Source of the DNA: Streptomyces sp. NBC_00582
Lineage (GTDB): Bacteria; Actinomycetota; Actinomycetes; Streptomycetales; Streptomycetaceae
DNA length: 64,000 nt
Direction: 5' to 3'
Assembly (NCBI RefSeq): GCF_036345155.1
Contig: NZ_CP107772.1
Location: 9,176,001 to 9,240,000, forward strand
This document shows positions 35,552 to 43,607 of this stretch, piece by piece (position 1 is the stretch's first letter; every line of letters starts with the position of its first letter). The notes beneath the pieces are model-generated. The model had not been told where the DNA came from, did no database searches, and saw nothing but the letters and a program-made list of their open reading frames with translations. Made by a program: the position numbers and the translations under genes.

Positions 35552-35600
35552 CCTCGACGGTCGCTCTGCGTGCCCGTCCACCGGATGCCAGACTGGATCC

Positions 35601-36527
35601 ATGTCGGGCAACGGGCAGGCCGTCTCCCGCTCGGAGTTCGACGCGGTCTTCGAGGCGGTGCGCACCTGGGGCGCCTGGGACCGGGCCGACCGCGGCGCCT
35701 GGAACCGGGTGACCGCGGACCATGTGCGACGGGCCCTGGCCGAGGCCCGCTCCGGGACGGTCGTCCCCCTGGCCCTTCCCTGGAACACCCGGCCCGACCC
35801 CGACAACCCCCGGCCCGCCCTGCACCACATGACCGATCTGGGCGATGTGGAGAGCCCCGAACCGGCCGCCCACAAGGACTTCATCGCCGCCGACTACCAC
35901 GGCAGGGGAGTCACCCACCTCGACGCGCTCTCCCACATCGCCTACCGGGGCCGGCTCTACGGCGGCCGTACGGCACGCGAGGCCGTCGGCGCCGGCGGGG
36001 CCCGCTTCGGCGCGGTGTCGGAGCTGGGGCCCCTGGTGACGAGGGGTGTCCTGCTCGATCTCCCGGCCGTGCGCGGGGTGCCGTGGCTGGAGCCCGGCGA
36101 AGCGGTCCGGGCGCGGGACGTCGTCGCCGCCGAGCGGGCGCACGGGGTGACGATCGGCGAGGGCGACGCGGTGCTCCTGCGCACGGGACACGCCCGCCGC
36201 CGCACGGAACGCGGTGCCTGGGACTCCGGTGCGCTGAGCGCGGGCTTCCACGTGGACGCCGTACCGCTGCTGGCCGAGCGGGGTGTCGCGCTGCTCGGCG
36301 GCGACGGCGACAGCGATGTACGGCCCTCGCCGGTGGACGGGGTGCACTCGCCCGTGCACGTCCTGGCCGTGACCGCGATGGGGGTTCCGCTGCTGGACAA
36401 CCTGGACCTCGAAGCCCTGTCCGCGGCGACGGCCGAGGCGGGCCGGTACGCGTTCCTGCTCGTCGTGGCGCCGCTGAACGTCCCCGGCGGGACCGGCTCA
36501 CCCGTCACCCCGGTCGCCGTCCTGTGA
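35601..36527 (+). CDS. Cyclase-family (kynurenine formamidase-like) hydrolase
   Basis: A 308-residue metal-dependent hydrolase of the cyclase/KynB fold. The metal motif HGRGVTHLDALSH (HxGTHxDxxxH type) is at about residues 102-114. TRGVLLDLPAVRGVPWL, LRTGHARR and the distal HSPVHVLAVTAMG follow. Such enzymes hydrolyse cyclic amides or formyl-kynurenine; the exact substrate is unknown. ATG at 35601 begins the domain homology. The frame is open upstream through the minisatellite to 35379, giving a possible 74-residue VAPDVVHRG-repeat extension, which I think is not translated. Confidence 0.85.
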   Translation: MSGNGQAVSRSEFDAVFEAVRTWGAWDRADRGAWNRVTADHVRRALAEARSGTVVPLALPWNTRPDPDNPRPALHHMTDLGDVESPEPAAHKDFIAADYHGRGVTHLDALSHIAYRGRLYGGRTAREAVGAGGARFGAVSELGPLVTRGVLLDLPAVRGVPWLEPGEAVRARDVVAAERAHGVTIGEGDAVLLRTGHARRRTERGAWDSGALSAGFHVDAVPLLAERGVALLGGDGDSDVRPSPVDGVHSPVHVLAVTAMGVPLLDNLDLEALSAATAEAGRYAFLLVVAPLNVPGGTGSPVTPVAVL

Positions 36528-36647
36528 CGAGCGGCCGCCGGAGTCCGGGCGGCCCATGACGCACGCCGTGTATGTCCGTATGCTCTTCAATGTCGGATTC
36601 TTTACCGAAAGGCGAGCGAGTCGCAGGGTGAGTGAGCGCGGGCGCGA

Positions 36648-39600
36648 GTGAGGCGAGGCGTGTTTCGATCCGGAGGAGAACAACCGGCGGTCGGGCGTGC
36701 GGCGGACGGCACGGGGCCCACGCGTTTTCGTGAGCGCTTCCTGCAGGGAGAGCCGGTCGACCGGGGCGTACGGCCCTCGATCCTGGACTCCTGGCAGCGC
36801 TGCCGGGTCCTGGGGCTCTCACCCGACCAGTTCGACCTCCCCTTCCGCGAGGACTTCGAGGCGGACGGCCGTATCGTCCGCGCCGCGGTGCCGGTGCTCG
36901 ACCGGCTGGAGTCCCTGTTCGCCGGCAGCACGATCAACATCTCGGTCGCCGACGCGAACGGGACGGTGCTGCTGCGCCGCTTCGGCGAGGCCTCCCTCGC
37001 CCGCACCCTTCCGGCGATCCAGCGCGTCCCGGGCTTCGTCTTCGCCGAGCAGGTCGCCGGCACCAACGGCATCGGTCTCGCCCTGGCCGAACGCCGGCTC
37101 ATCCGGGTCTACGGCGCCGAGCACTTCGCGGAGCGTTCCCAGGCGAACGCCTGTGTGGCGCTGCCGGTGCGCGACCCGCTCAGCGGCGGCATCGAGGGCG
37201 TCCTGTGCTTCGGCTACCCGCGCGGCTTCGAGACCCCGGCGCTCGCCACCGTGATCCGCAAGGCGGCCCGCGCCATGGAGCAGCGGCTGCTGGGGCAGAG
37301 TTCCGCGCGGGAGCGCGCCCTGCTGCGGGCCTACCTGGCCGCCGGGGCCGCGTCCGGCACGGCCGAGGGGGCGGCGCCGGCTCTGCGGCTGACCGCGGGC
37401 GACCGGGAGCTCCTCATGGAGAAGGCGGCCGAGCTGATCTCGCGCGCCCAGCGGGCCGCCGTGGACGTGCCGCTGCCCGACGGGCGCCGGGTGACCCTCG
37501 TGAGCCGTCCGATGCGCAGCGCCTCGGGAGTGGAGGGCGTCGCCATCGAGGCCGTTCTCCCCGGCTCGGTCGCCCCGGAGCCGCTCGCCTCCACCGCAGG
37601 GGAGCCTTTCGGCCCCCTCGCCTCCACCGCCGGTGAGCCCTTGGGTCCTCTCGGCGCGTCCGCCGGTGAGCCTCTCGGGCCTCTCGGCGCGTCCGCGCGG
37701 GAGTTGCTGGTCGTTCCGGGACGGGACGACGATCAGGCGCCGGGCTTCGCGGTCGAGCCCGCCGTCGTCGCCACCGTCTCCCGCCTCGCCCGGCTCTCCC
37801 TCACCCCGGCGGGCGGGGCCGGGACCCACGCGGCACGGGACGCTGACGACGGCGCGGGCGAGAACACGGGCGAGGGTCATGGCTCGGGCGACGGTGCCCC
37901 CCCGCTCGACGTCGCCCCCCTCGACGTCACCAACGGGGCCGGCGGCGGTGCCGCGAACGGTTCCCCCGGCCCGCCCCCCTCCGCCCGAGGGCTCGTCCTG
38001 GTGGGGGAGCCGCAGGTCGGCGCATACGCCCTGGCCGCGCGCCGCCGGCTGGAGCTGCTGTCCGAGGCGAGCGCCCGCATCGGCACCACCCTGGACGTCC
38101 GCCGTACCGCCGAGGAACTCGCCGAGACGGCCGTGCCCCGACTCGCGGACTACGTGACCGTCGACCTGCCCGACGCCGTCCTGCGCGGCGAGGAGTCCGC
38201 CGACCCCGTCGGCGACCTGCGCCGGATCGTGATCCACGGCATCCGCGACGACCTGCCGTTCACCCCGGTCGGCAAGCGCACCGACTTCGGCCCGACCGCG
38301 CCCCAGCGGCGCTCGCTCACCGGGGGACAGGCGGTGCTGGAACCCGATCTGGCGAGCGCCGCCGGCTGGCTCGCCCAGGACCCCGAGCACACCGCGACCC
38401 TGCTCGCCCATGTGCACTCCCTGATAGCGGTGCCCCTGGTGGCGCGGGGTGTCGTCCTCGGCGTGGTCAGCTTCTACCGCGCCCAGGAACCCGCCCCCTT
38501 CGGCGACGACGACCGCTCGCTGGCCCAGGAACTCGCGACCCGCGCGGCCCTCTCCGTGGACAACGCGCGGCGCTACACCCATGAGCGCGCCATGGTCCTG
38601 GCCCTGCAGCGCCGACTCCTCCCGCACGGGCTGCCCGACCAGGAGACCGTCGAGGTCGCCCACCGCTATCTGCCCGCCGAGGCCGACGTCGGCGGGGACT
38701 GGTACGACGTGATCCCCCTGTCGGGTGCGCGGATCGGCCTCCTGGTCGGCGACGTCGTCGGCCACGGCATGCTCTCCGCCGCCACCATGGGCCGGCTGCG
38801 CACCGCCGCCCGCAGCTTCGCCGAGCTCGACTTCCCGCCGGACGAGGTCCTCGTCCACCTCGACAACCTGGTGGGGCGCCTGGACCGCGAGGACCCCGAG
38901 GGCGAGGGCGCCGGCATCATCGGCGCGACCTGTCTGTACGCCGTCTACGACCCGACCTCGCAACGCTGCCTGATGGCCCGCGCCGGACACCCGCCGCCCG
39001 CGCTGGTGCGCCCCGACGGCAGCGTGACCTATCCGGACCTGCCCGCGGGGCCCCCGCTCGGCCTCGGGGGGCTGCCCTTCGACGCCGTCGAGATCGACCT
39101 GCCCGAGGACAGCCAGCTCATCCTGTACACGGACGGACTGATCGAGGACCGGCACCGGGACGTCGACCTGGTCCTCGACCAGTTGCGCGGCGCCCTCGCC
39201 CACCATCCGGAGCGGGCCCCCGAGGACACCTGTGACGCGATCCTGGACGCGGTGGCGCCCGCCCACCCGTGCGACGACATCGCCCTGCTCGTCGCCCGCA
39301 CCCATGCCCTGGACCCCGGCCGGATCGCCACCTGGGAGCTGCCCGCCGACCCCGCCCGCGTCGGGGAGGTCCGTGCCGGTGCCCTCCGGCAACTGGCCGA
39401 CTGGGGGCTCGACGAGGCCGCCTTCGCCGCCGAGCTGATCCTGAGCGAACTGGTCACCAACGCCATCCGCCACGGCACCGGCCCGGTCCGGGTGCGGCTG
39501 CTGCACGACCGCTCCCGCTCCCTGATCTGCGAGGTCTCCGACCGCAGCAACACGGCCCCGCATCTGCGCCGGGCGGCCAGCACCGACGAGGGGGGACGCG

Positions 39601-39698
39601 GCCTCTTCCTCGTCGCCCAGCTCTCCCGGACCTGGGGCACGCGGTATCTCCCGGAGGGCAAGGTCATCTGGGCGGAGTGCGCGCTCGAGGGCGCGTGA
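36648..39698 (+). CDS. GAF-GAF-SpoIIE phosphatase-HATPase regulator
   Basis: A 1016-residue cytoplasmic signalling protein. GAF1 (about 75-205) resembles the sensor domain of AcoR-type activators (QVAGTNGIGLALAE, HFAERSQANACVALPV). A linker with 11-residue repeats spans 313-350. GAF2 is at about 464-644. The SpoIIE/PP2C domain (about 650-880) has VGGDWYDV, GDVVGHG, LILYTDGLIEDR and CDDIALLVA metal ligands. A C-terminal HATPase_c of RsbW type has LILSELVTNAIRHG near 929 and GGRGLFLVAQL. It likely dephosphorylates an anti-anti-sigma factor and may also bind one. GTG at 36648 is given; GTG at 36660 has a better upstream GAGG. Confidence 0.92.
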   Translation: MRRGVFRSGGEQPAVGRAADGTGPTRFRERFLQGEPVDRGVRPSILDSWQRCRVLGLSPDQFDLPFREDFEADGRIVRAAVPVLDRLESLFAGSTINISVADANGTVLLRRFGEASLARTLPAIQRVPGFVFAEQVAGTNGIGLALAERRLIRVYGAEHFAERSQANACVALPVRDPLSGGIEGVLCFGYPRGFETPALATVIRKAARAMEQRLLGQSSARERALLRAYLAAGAASGTAEGAAPALRLTAGDRELLMEKAAELISRAQRAAVDVPLPDGRRVTLVSRPMRSASGVEGVAIEAVLPGSVAPEPLASTAGEPFGPLASTAGEPLGPLGASAGEPLGPLGASARELLVVPGRDDDQAPGFAVEPAVVATVSRLARLSLTPAGGAGTHAARDADDGAGENTGEGHGSGDGAPPLDVAPLDVTNGAGGGAANGSPGPPPSARGLVLVGEPQVGAYALAARRRLELLSEASARIGTTLDVRRTAEELAETAVPRLADYVTVDLPDAVLRGEESADPVGDLRRIVIHGIRDDLPFTPVGKRTDFGPTAPQRRSLTGGQAVLEPDLASAAGWLAQDPEHTATLLAHVHSLIAVPLVARGVVLGVVSFYRAQEPAPFGDDDRSLAQELATRAALSVDNARRYTHERAMVLALQRRLLPHGLPDQETVEVAHRYLPAEADVGGDWYDVIPLSGARIGLLVGDVVGHGMLSAATMGRLRTAARSFAELDFPPDEVLVHLDNLVGRLDREDPEGEGAGIIGATCLYAVYDPTSQRCLMARAGHPPPALVRPDGSVTYPDLPAGPPLGLGGLPFDAVEIDLPEDSQLILYTDGLIEDRHRDVDLVLDQLRGALAHHPERAPEDTCDAILDAVAPAHPCDDIALLVARTHALDPGRIATWELPADPARVGEVRAGALRQLADWGLDEAAFAAELILSELVTNAIRHGTGPVRVRLLHDRSRSLICEVSDRSNTAPHLRRAASTDEGGRGLFLVAQLSRTWGTRYLPEGKVIWAECALEGA
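37584..37700 (+). repeat. 33-bp in-frame repeats encoding EPLGPLxSTAG linker
   Basis: Three 33-base units (37584-37616, 37617-37649, 37650-37682) and a partial fourth encode LASTAGEPFGP, LASTAGEPLGP, LGASAGEPLGP and LGASARE. They form a flexible, expandable linker between GAF1 and GAF2. Confidence 0.85.
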
Positions 39699-39744
39699 GG
39701 CGGGCGGGCCCCGTCACGCGGGAGGCGCCACCACCCATGCCCGA

Positions 39745-39778
39745 ATGTCTGAAATGACATGAAAGATCCAGATAGGAT
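39745..39778 (+). promoter_or_regulatory. Candidate promoter/operator of sugar ABC importer
   Basis: An AT-rich patch before the ATG at 39785. ATGTCtgaaatGACAT (39745-39760) is an inverted repeat with five-base arms. CTGAAA (39749-39754) and TAGGAT (39773-39778) are 18 bases apart and fit -35/-10 boxes. If so, transcription would start at or near the ATG; AGGA in the same box could instead serve as ribosome binding site. Confidence 0.4.
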
Positions 39779-39784
39779 CGCCTC

Positions 39785-41350
39785 ATGTGCGACGCTCCCG
39801 ACACGTCTGCGAAGGCGGCCGCGCCCCTCGCGTCGGAGCCCCTGGTCCGCATCCGCGGCCTCGGCAAACGGTTCGGCGGGACCCTCGCGCTGGCCGACGT
39901 CGACCTCGACGTCCACGCCGGCAGCGTCCTCGCCCTCCTCGGGCCCAACGGTGCCGGGAAGTCCACGCTCATCAAGGTGCTCGCCGGGGTCCACCACGCC
40001 GACACGGGACGGATCACGGTGGACGGGCACCCGCTCGGCAGCCACGCCGCCGCCCGCCGCATGTCCTTCATCCACCAGGACCTCGGTCTCGTGGAGTGGA
40101 TGACGGTCGCCGAGAACATCGCCCTGAGCACCGGATATCCCCGCCGCGCCGGACTGGTCTCCTGGCGCCGCACCCGTGAGCGGTGCGCCGACGCCCTGCG
40201 TACCGTCGCCGCCCCGCTCGACCCCGACACCCCGGTCGCCCGCCTGGCGCCCGCCGAACGGTCCCTGGTCGCCATCGCCCGGGCCCTCGCGGCGGACGCC
40301 CGGCTCATCGTCCTGGACGAGCCGACGGCCCGCCTCCCCGCCCCGGACTGCGCGCGACTGTTCCGCGTCCTGCACGCCCTGCGCGACCGCGGCCACGCCC
40401 TCCTCTACGTCAGCCACCGCCTCGACGAGGTCTACGAGGTCGCCGACACCTTCGCCGTACTGCGCGACGGCCACCTCGTCAGCCAAGGCCCCCTGACCGG
40501 CCACAGCCCCACCCGCCTCGTCCACGACATCATCGGCCCCCGGCCACCCACCCCCGCTCCCGTTGGCACGCACGCACCGGCCGCTCACCCGGCCCCCGCC
40601 CCCCTCCTCCTCACCCTCGACGCCGTGCGCACCGCCCACGCGGGACCCGTCGACCTGGAGGTGCGGGCCGGGGAAGCGGTCGGGCTGGTCGGGCTGTCCG
40701 GGGCCGGACAACTGGACCTCGGACGGGCCCTCGCCGGGGCGCGGCCCCTGCTCGCCGGGGAGGTCCGGCTCGGCGGACGGCCGTACCGCCCCCGTACGGT
40801 CGCCGACGCCGTGCGGCACGGGGTCGGATTCGTGCCCGGCGACCGGCTGCGGGAGGGCTGCCTCGCCGAGCTGACCGTCCGGGAGAACCTCTTCGCCAAC
40901 CCCGCCGCCGGCGGCCGCCGCGCCCCCCGCTGGATCGGCCCCCGACGGGAACGGGTGGCGTCCGCAGCGCTCCTCGACCGGTTCTCGGTGCGCCCCCACG
41001 ACAGCGAGGCCCCCCTCGCGACCCTCTCCGGCGGCAACCAGCAGAAAGTCATGATCGGCCGCTGGCTGCGCACGGATCTGCGGCTGCTGATCCTGGAGGA
41101 GCCGACCGCGAGCGTGGACGTCGGCGCCAAGGCCGCCGTCCACCGCCTGCTCGACGAGGCACGGACCGCGGGCCTCGCGGTGCTCCTGATCTCCACCGAC
41201 TTCGAGGAGGTCGTGAGCGTGTGCCGACGCGCCCTCGTCCTCGTCCGGGGAGCCGTGACGGCCGAGCCGAGCGGCGCGTCCCTCACGGTCGCCGAGCTGA
41301 CCCGCGCCGCCTCGGCCATGCCCCCGCCCCGGACGGGGACGCGGCCATGA
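39785..41350 (+). CDS. Sugar ABC importer ATPase, RbsA/MglA-like
   Basis: A 521-residue tandem ATPase. Domain 1: Walker A GPNGAGKST near residue 57, Walker B LIVLDEPTARLP, H-loop VSHRLDEV, signature altered to LAPAE. Domain 2: Walker A altered to GLSGAGQLDL, intact signature LSGGNQQKV near 418, Walker B LLILEEPTASVDVG. This split of intact and altered motifs is normal for RbsA-type ATPases. It powers uptake of a monosaccharide or related molecule. The start of the permease gene overlaps its stop by four bases. Confidence 0.93.
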   Translation: MCDAPDTSAKAAAPLASEPLVRIRGLGKRFGGTLALADVDLDVHAGSVLALLGPNGAGKSTLIKVLAGVHHADTGRITVDGHPLGSHAAARRMSFIHQDLGLVEWMTVAENIALSTGYPRRAGLVSWRRTRERCADALRTVAAPLDPDTPVARLAPAERSLVAIARALAADARLIVLDEPTARLPAPDCARLFRVLHALRDRGHALLYVSHRLDEVYEVADTFAVLRDGHLVSQGPLTGHSPTRLVHDIIGPRPPTPAPVGTHAPAAHPAPAPLLLTLDAVRTAHAGPVDLEVRAGEAVGLVGLSGAGQLDLGRALAGARPLLAGEVRLGGRPYRPRTVADAVRHGVGFVPGDRLREGCLAELTVRENLFANPAAGGRRAPRWIGPRRERVASAALLDRFSVRPHDSEAPLATLSGGNQQKVMIGRWLRTDLRLLILEEPTASVDVGAKAAVHRLLDEARTAGLAVLLISTDFEEVVSVCRRALVLVRGAVTAEPSGASLTVAELTRAASAMPPPRTGTRP

Positions 41351-42387
41351 CGGCCCCGCCCGCGCCCCGCCCCCGCCGGCCCGGCGGCCACCTCGTCGGC
41401 GCCTACGGCCTGCTCGCCCTCACCGCCCTGCTCTTCCTCGTCTTCTCGCTCGCCCTGCCCCGCACGTTCCCCACCCTGGACACCGTCGACTCGATCCTGT
41501 CGACCCAGGCGATCCCGGCGATCCTCGCCCTCGCCGCCATGGTCCCCATCGTGACCGGCGCCTTCGACCTCTCCCTCGGCTACGCCCTCGGTCTGGCCCA
41601 TGTCATGGTGATGCAGCTCGTCGTCGACGAGGGCTGGCCCTGGCCGCTCGCCGCGATCACGGTGATCGCCGGAGGGGCCGCCGTGGGCGTCCTGAACGGG
41701 GTCGTCGTCGAGTTCGGGCGGATCGACTCCTTCATCGCCACCCTCGGCACCGGCAGCATGCTCTACGCCGTGACCGGCTGGGTCACCGACGGCGGCCGGA
41801 TCGTCCCCGGCCCCGAGGGCCTCCCGCCCGCCTTCACCGACCTCTACGACTCGACGTTCCTCGGCCTCCCGGTCCCCGCGTTCTACGTCCTCGTCCTCAC
41901 CGCCGTCCTCTGGCTGGTCCTGGAACGGCTCCCCCTCGGCCGGTACCTGTACGTCGTCGGCTCCAACCCGCGCGCGGCCGACCTCCTCGGCATCCCGACC
42001 CGCAGGTACACCGTCTACGCCTTCACCGCCTCGGGACTGATCGTCGGCATCGCCGGGGTGCTCCTCGCCGCCCAGCAGCAGATCGGCAACCCCAGCGTCG
42101 GTCTGGACTACCTGCTCCCCGCCTTCGCCGGCGCGCTCCTCGGCGCCACCGCGATCAAGCCCGGCCGGCCCAACGCCCTGGGCACCCTGGTCGCCGTCGC
42201 CGTCCTCGCCGTGGGCCTCACCGGCATCGGCCAGCTCGGCGGCGACTTCTGGACGGTCCCCCTGTTCTACGGTGGCACGCTCCTGATCGCCGTGGGCCTG
42301 GCCGGATACGCGGCCCGCCGCCGGCTGACCGGCCCCGCCCGCGACGCCCCGCCCGCGAAGCCGCCCGGCCCACCGCCCTCCCCGTAA
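41347..42387 (+). CDS. Sugar ABC importer permease, RbsC-like
   Basis: A 346-residue membrane protein with eight to ten spans. RbsC/BPD_transp_2 signatures: PILALAAMVPIVTGAFDLSLGYALG, the loop GRIDSFIATLGTGSMLYAVTG, LERLPLGRYLYVVGSNPRAADLLGIPT (coupling to the ATPase) and FAGALLGATAIKPGRPNALGTL. It forms the channel through which the sugar enters. ATG at 41347 lies inside the end of the ATPase gene, so the two are coupled. The C-terminal tail is Pro-rich. Confidence 0.93.
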   Translation: MTAPPAPRPRRPGGHLVGAYGLLALTALLFLVFSLALPRTFPTLDTVDSILSTQAIPAILALAAMVPIVTGAFDLSLGYALGLAHVMVMQLVVDEGWPWPLAAITVIAGGAAVGVLNGVVVEFGRIDSFIATLGTGSMLYAVTGWVTDGGRIVPGPEGLPPAFTDLYDSTFLGLPVPAFYVLVLTAVLWLVLERLPLGRYLYVVGSNPRAADLLGIPTRRYTVYAFTASGLIVGIAGVLLAAQQQIGNPSVGLDYLLPAFAGALLGATAIKPGRPNALGTLVAVAVLAVGLTGIGQLGGDFWTVPLFYGGTLLIAVGLAGYAARRRLTGPARDAPPAKPPGPPPSP

Positions 42388-42416
42388 TTCCCGCCCGCCC
42401 CATGGAAGGAGCCCCC

Positions 42417-43583
42417 GTGCACGGCAACCGCAGAGCCACCCCCGGCGCCCGCACCGCCCGGGCCGGCTCCTGCGCCCTGCTGCTGGCGGCGGCCACCCTC
42501 CTCGCCGGCTGCGAACGCGGCTCCTCGGACACCTCGGGGGAGACCCCCACCGGCCCGAACGGATGTCCCACCGTCCACGCCACGGCACAGGCCGCCGTCC
42601 TCGAGGCGGAGCGCACCGACGTCCCCTGGGACGGCCCGACCACCGGCCCCCGGGCCGTGTCCCGCAGAACCCTCGTCTACGTCGCCCAGACCATGACCAA
42701 CCCCGGAGTCGCCGGCGCCGCGCAGGGGGTGCGGGAGGCCGCACGCGTCATCGGCTGGAACGTCCGGGTCATCGACGGCGGAGGCACCCCCGCCGGACTC
42801 CAGGCGGCGATGGGCGAGGCCGTGGCCCTCAAACCCGCCGGCATCGTCATCGGCGGCTTCGACCCCGCCTCGACCTCGGGACAGGTGGCGCGGGCAAACC
42901 GGGCGGGCATCCCGCTCGTCGGCTGGCACGCCCTCGCCGCCCCCGGCCCCAGCCGGCGGCCCGAGCTGTTCACCAACGTCACCACTCGCGTCGAGGAGGT
43001 GGCCGCGATCAGCGCGCGCTGGGTCATCGCGCACTCCCAGGGCCGCGCCGGGGTCGTCCTGATCACCGACGCCTCGATCCCCTTCGCCCGCAACAAGTCC
43101 GAGCTGATCAAGAAGGAGCTCGCCACCTGCCCGGGAGTGAGGCTCCTCGCGTACGAGAACATCCCGATCCCGGACGCCGGCACCCGCACCCCCCGCGAGA
43201 TCTCCTCCCTCCTCGCCCGCTTCGGCGCCCGGTGGACCCACTCCGTCGCCATCAACGACCTGTACTTCGCCGACGCGGCCCCCGCCTTCCGCGCGGCCGG
43301 CAAGAAGGGCTCCGGACCGCCGTACAACATCGGCGCGGGCGACGGCGACCCCTCCGCCTTCCAGCGCGTCAACAGCCGCCAGTACCAGGCCGCCACCGTG
43401 CCCGAACCGCTGACCCTGCAGGGCTGGCAGATCGTCGACGAGTTCAACCGCGCCTTCTCCGGTGCTCCCGCCAGCGGGTACACGGCCCCCGTCCACATCT
43501 CCACGGCCGACAACAGCGCCGGTACGACGAGCTGGGACCCGACGGGCTACCGGAAGGCGTACCGGACCATCTGGGGCAGGTGA
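42417..43583 (+). CDS. Sugar ABC importer substrate-binding lipoprotein
   Basis: A 388-residue lipoprotein. GTG at 42417 is chosen because AAGGAG stands five bases upstream; the ATG at 42402 overlaps that site. The signal peptide ends in lipobox LLAGC. The mature protein has the Peripla_BP_4 fold: VYVAQTMTNPGVAGAAQGVREAA, GIVIGGFDP, RWVIAHSQGRAGVVLITD, and a C-terminal SAGTTSWDPTGYRKAYRTIW. A 40-residue insert before the first strand (with Cys and Pro) is unusual. It comes last in the operon. No sugar kinase or isomerase is linked, so the ligand cannot be read from context. Confidence 0.88.
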   Translation: MHGNRRATPGARTARAGSCALLLAAATLLAGCERGSSDTSGETPTGPNGCPTVHATAQAAVLEAERTDVPWDGPTTGPRAVSRRTLVYVAQTMTNPGVAGAAQGVREAARVIGWNVRVIDGGGTPAGLQAAMGEAVALKPAGIVIGGFDPASTSGQVARANRAGIPLVGWHALAAPGPSRRPELFTNVTTRVEEVAAISARWVIAHSQGRAGVVLITDASIPFARNKSELIKKELATCPGVRLLAYENIPIPDAGTRTPREISSLLARFGARWTHSVAINDLYFADAAPAFRAAGKKGSGPPYNIGAGDGDPSAFQRVNSRQYQAATVPEPLTLQGWQIVDEFNRAFSGAPASGYTAPVHISTADNSAGTTSWDPTGYRKAYRTIWGR

Positions 43584-43607
43584 GGGACCCGGACCCGCAC
43601 CGGCCCG

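Noticed and set aside
35379-35600. N-terminal extension of the cyclase through the minisatellite.
   Set aside because: The family homology begins after ATG 35601 and the extension is low-complexity repeat; kept only as a possibility in the findings.
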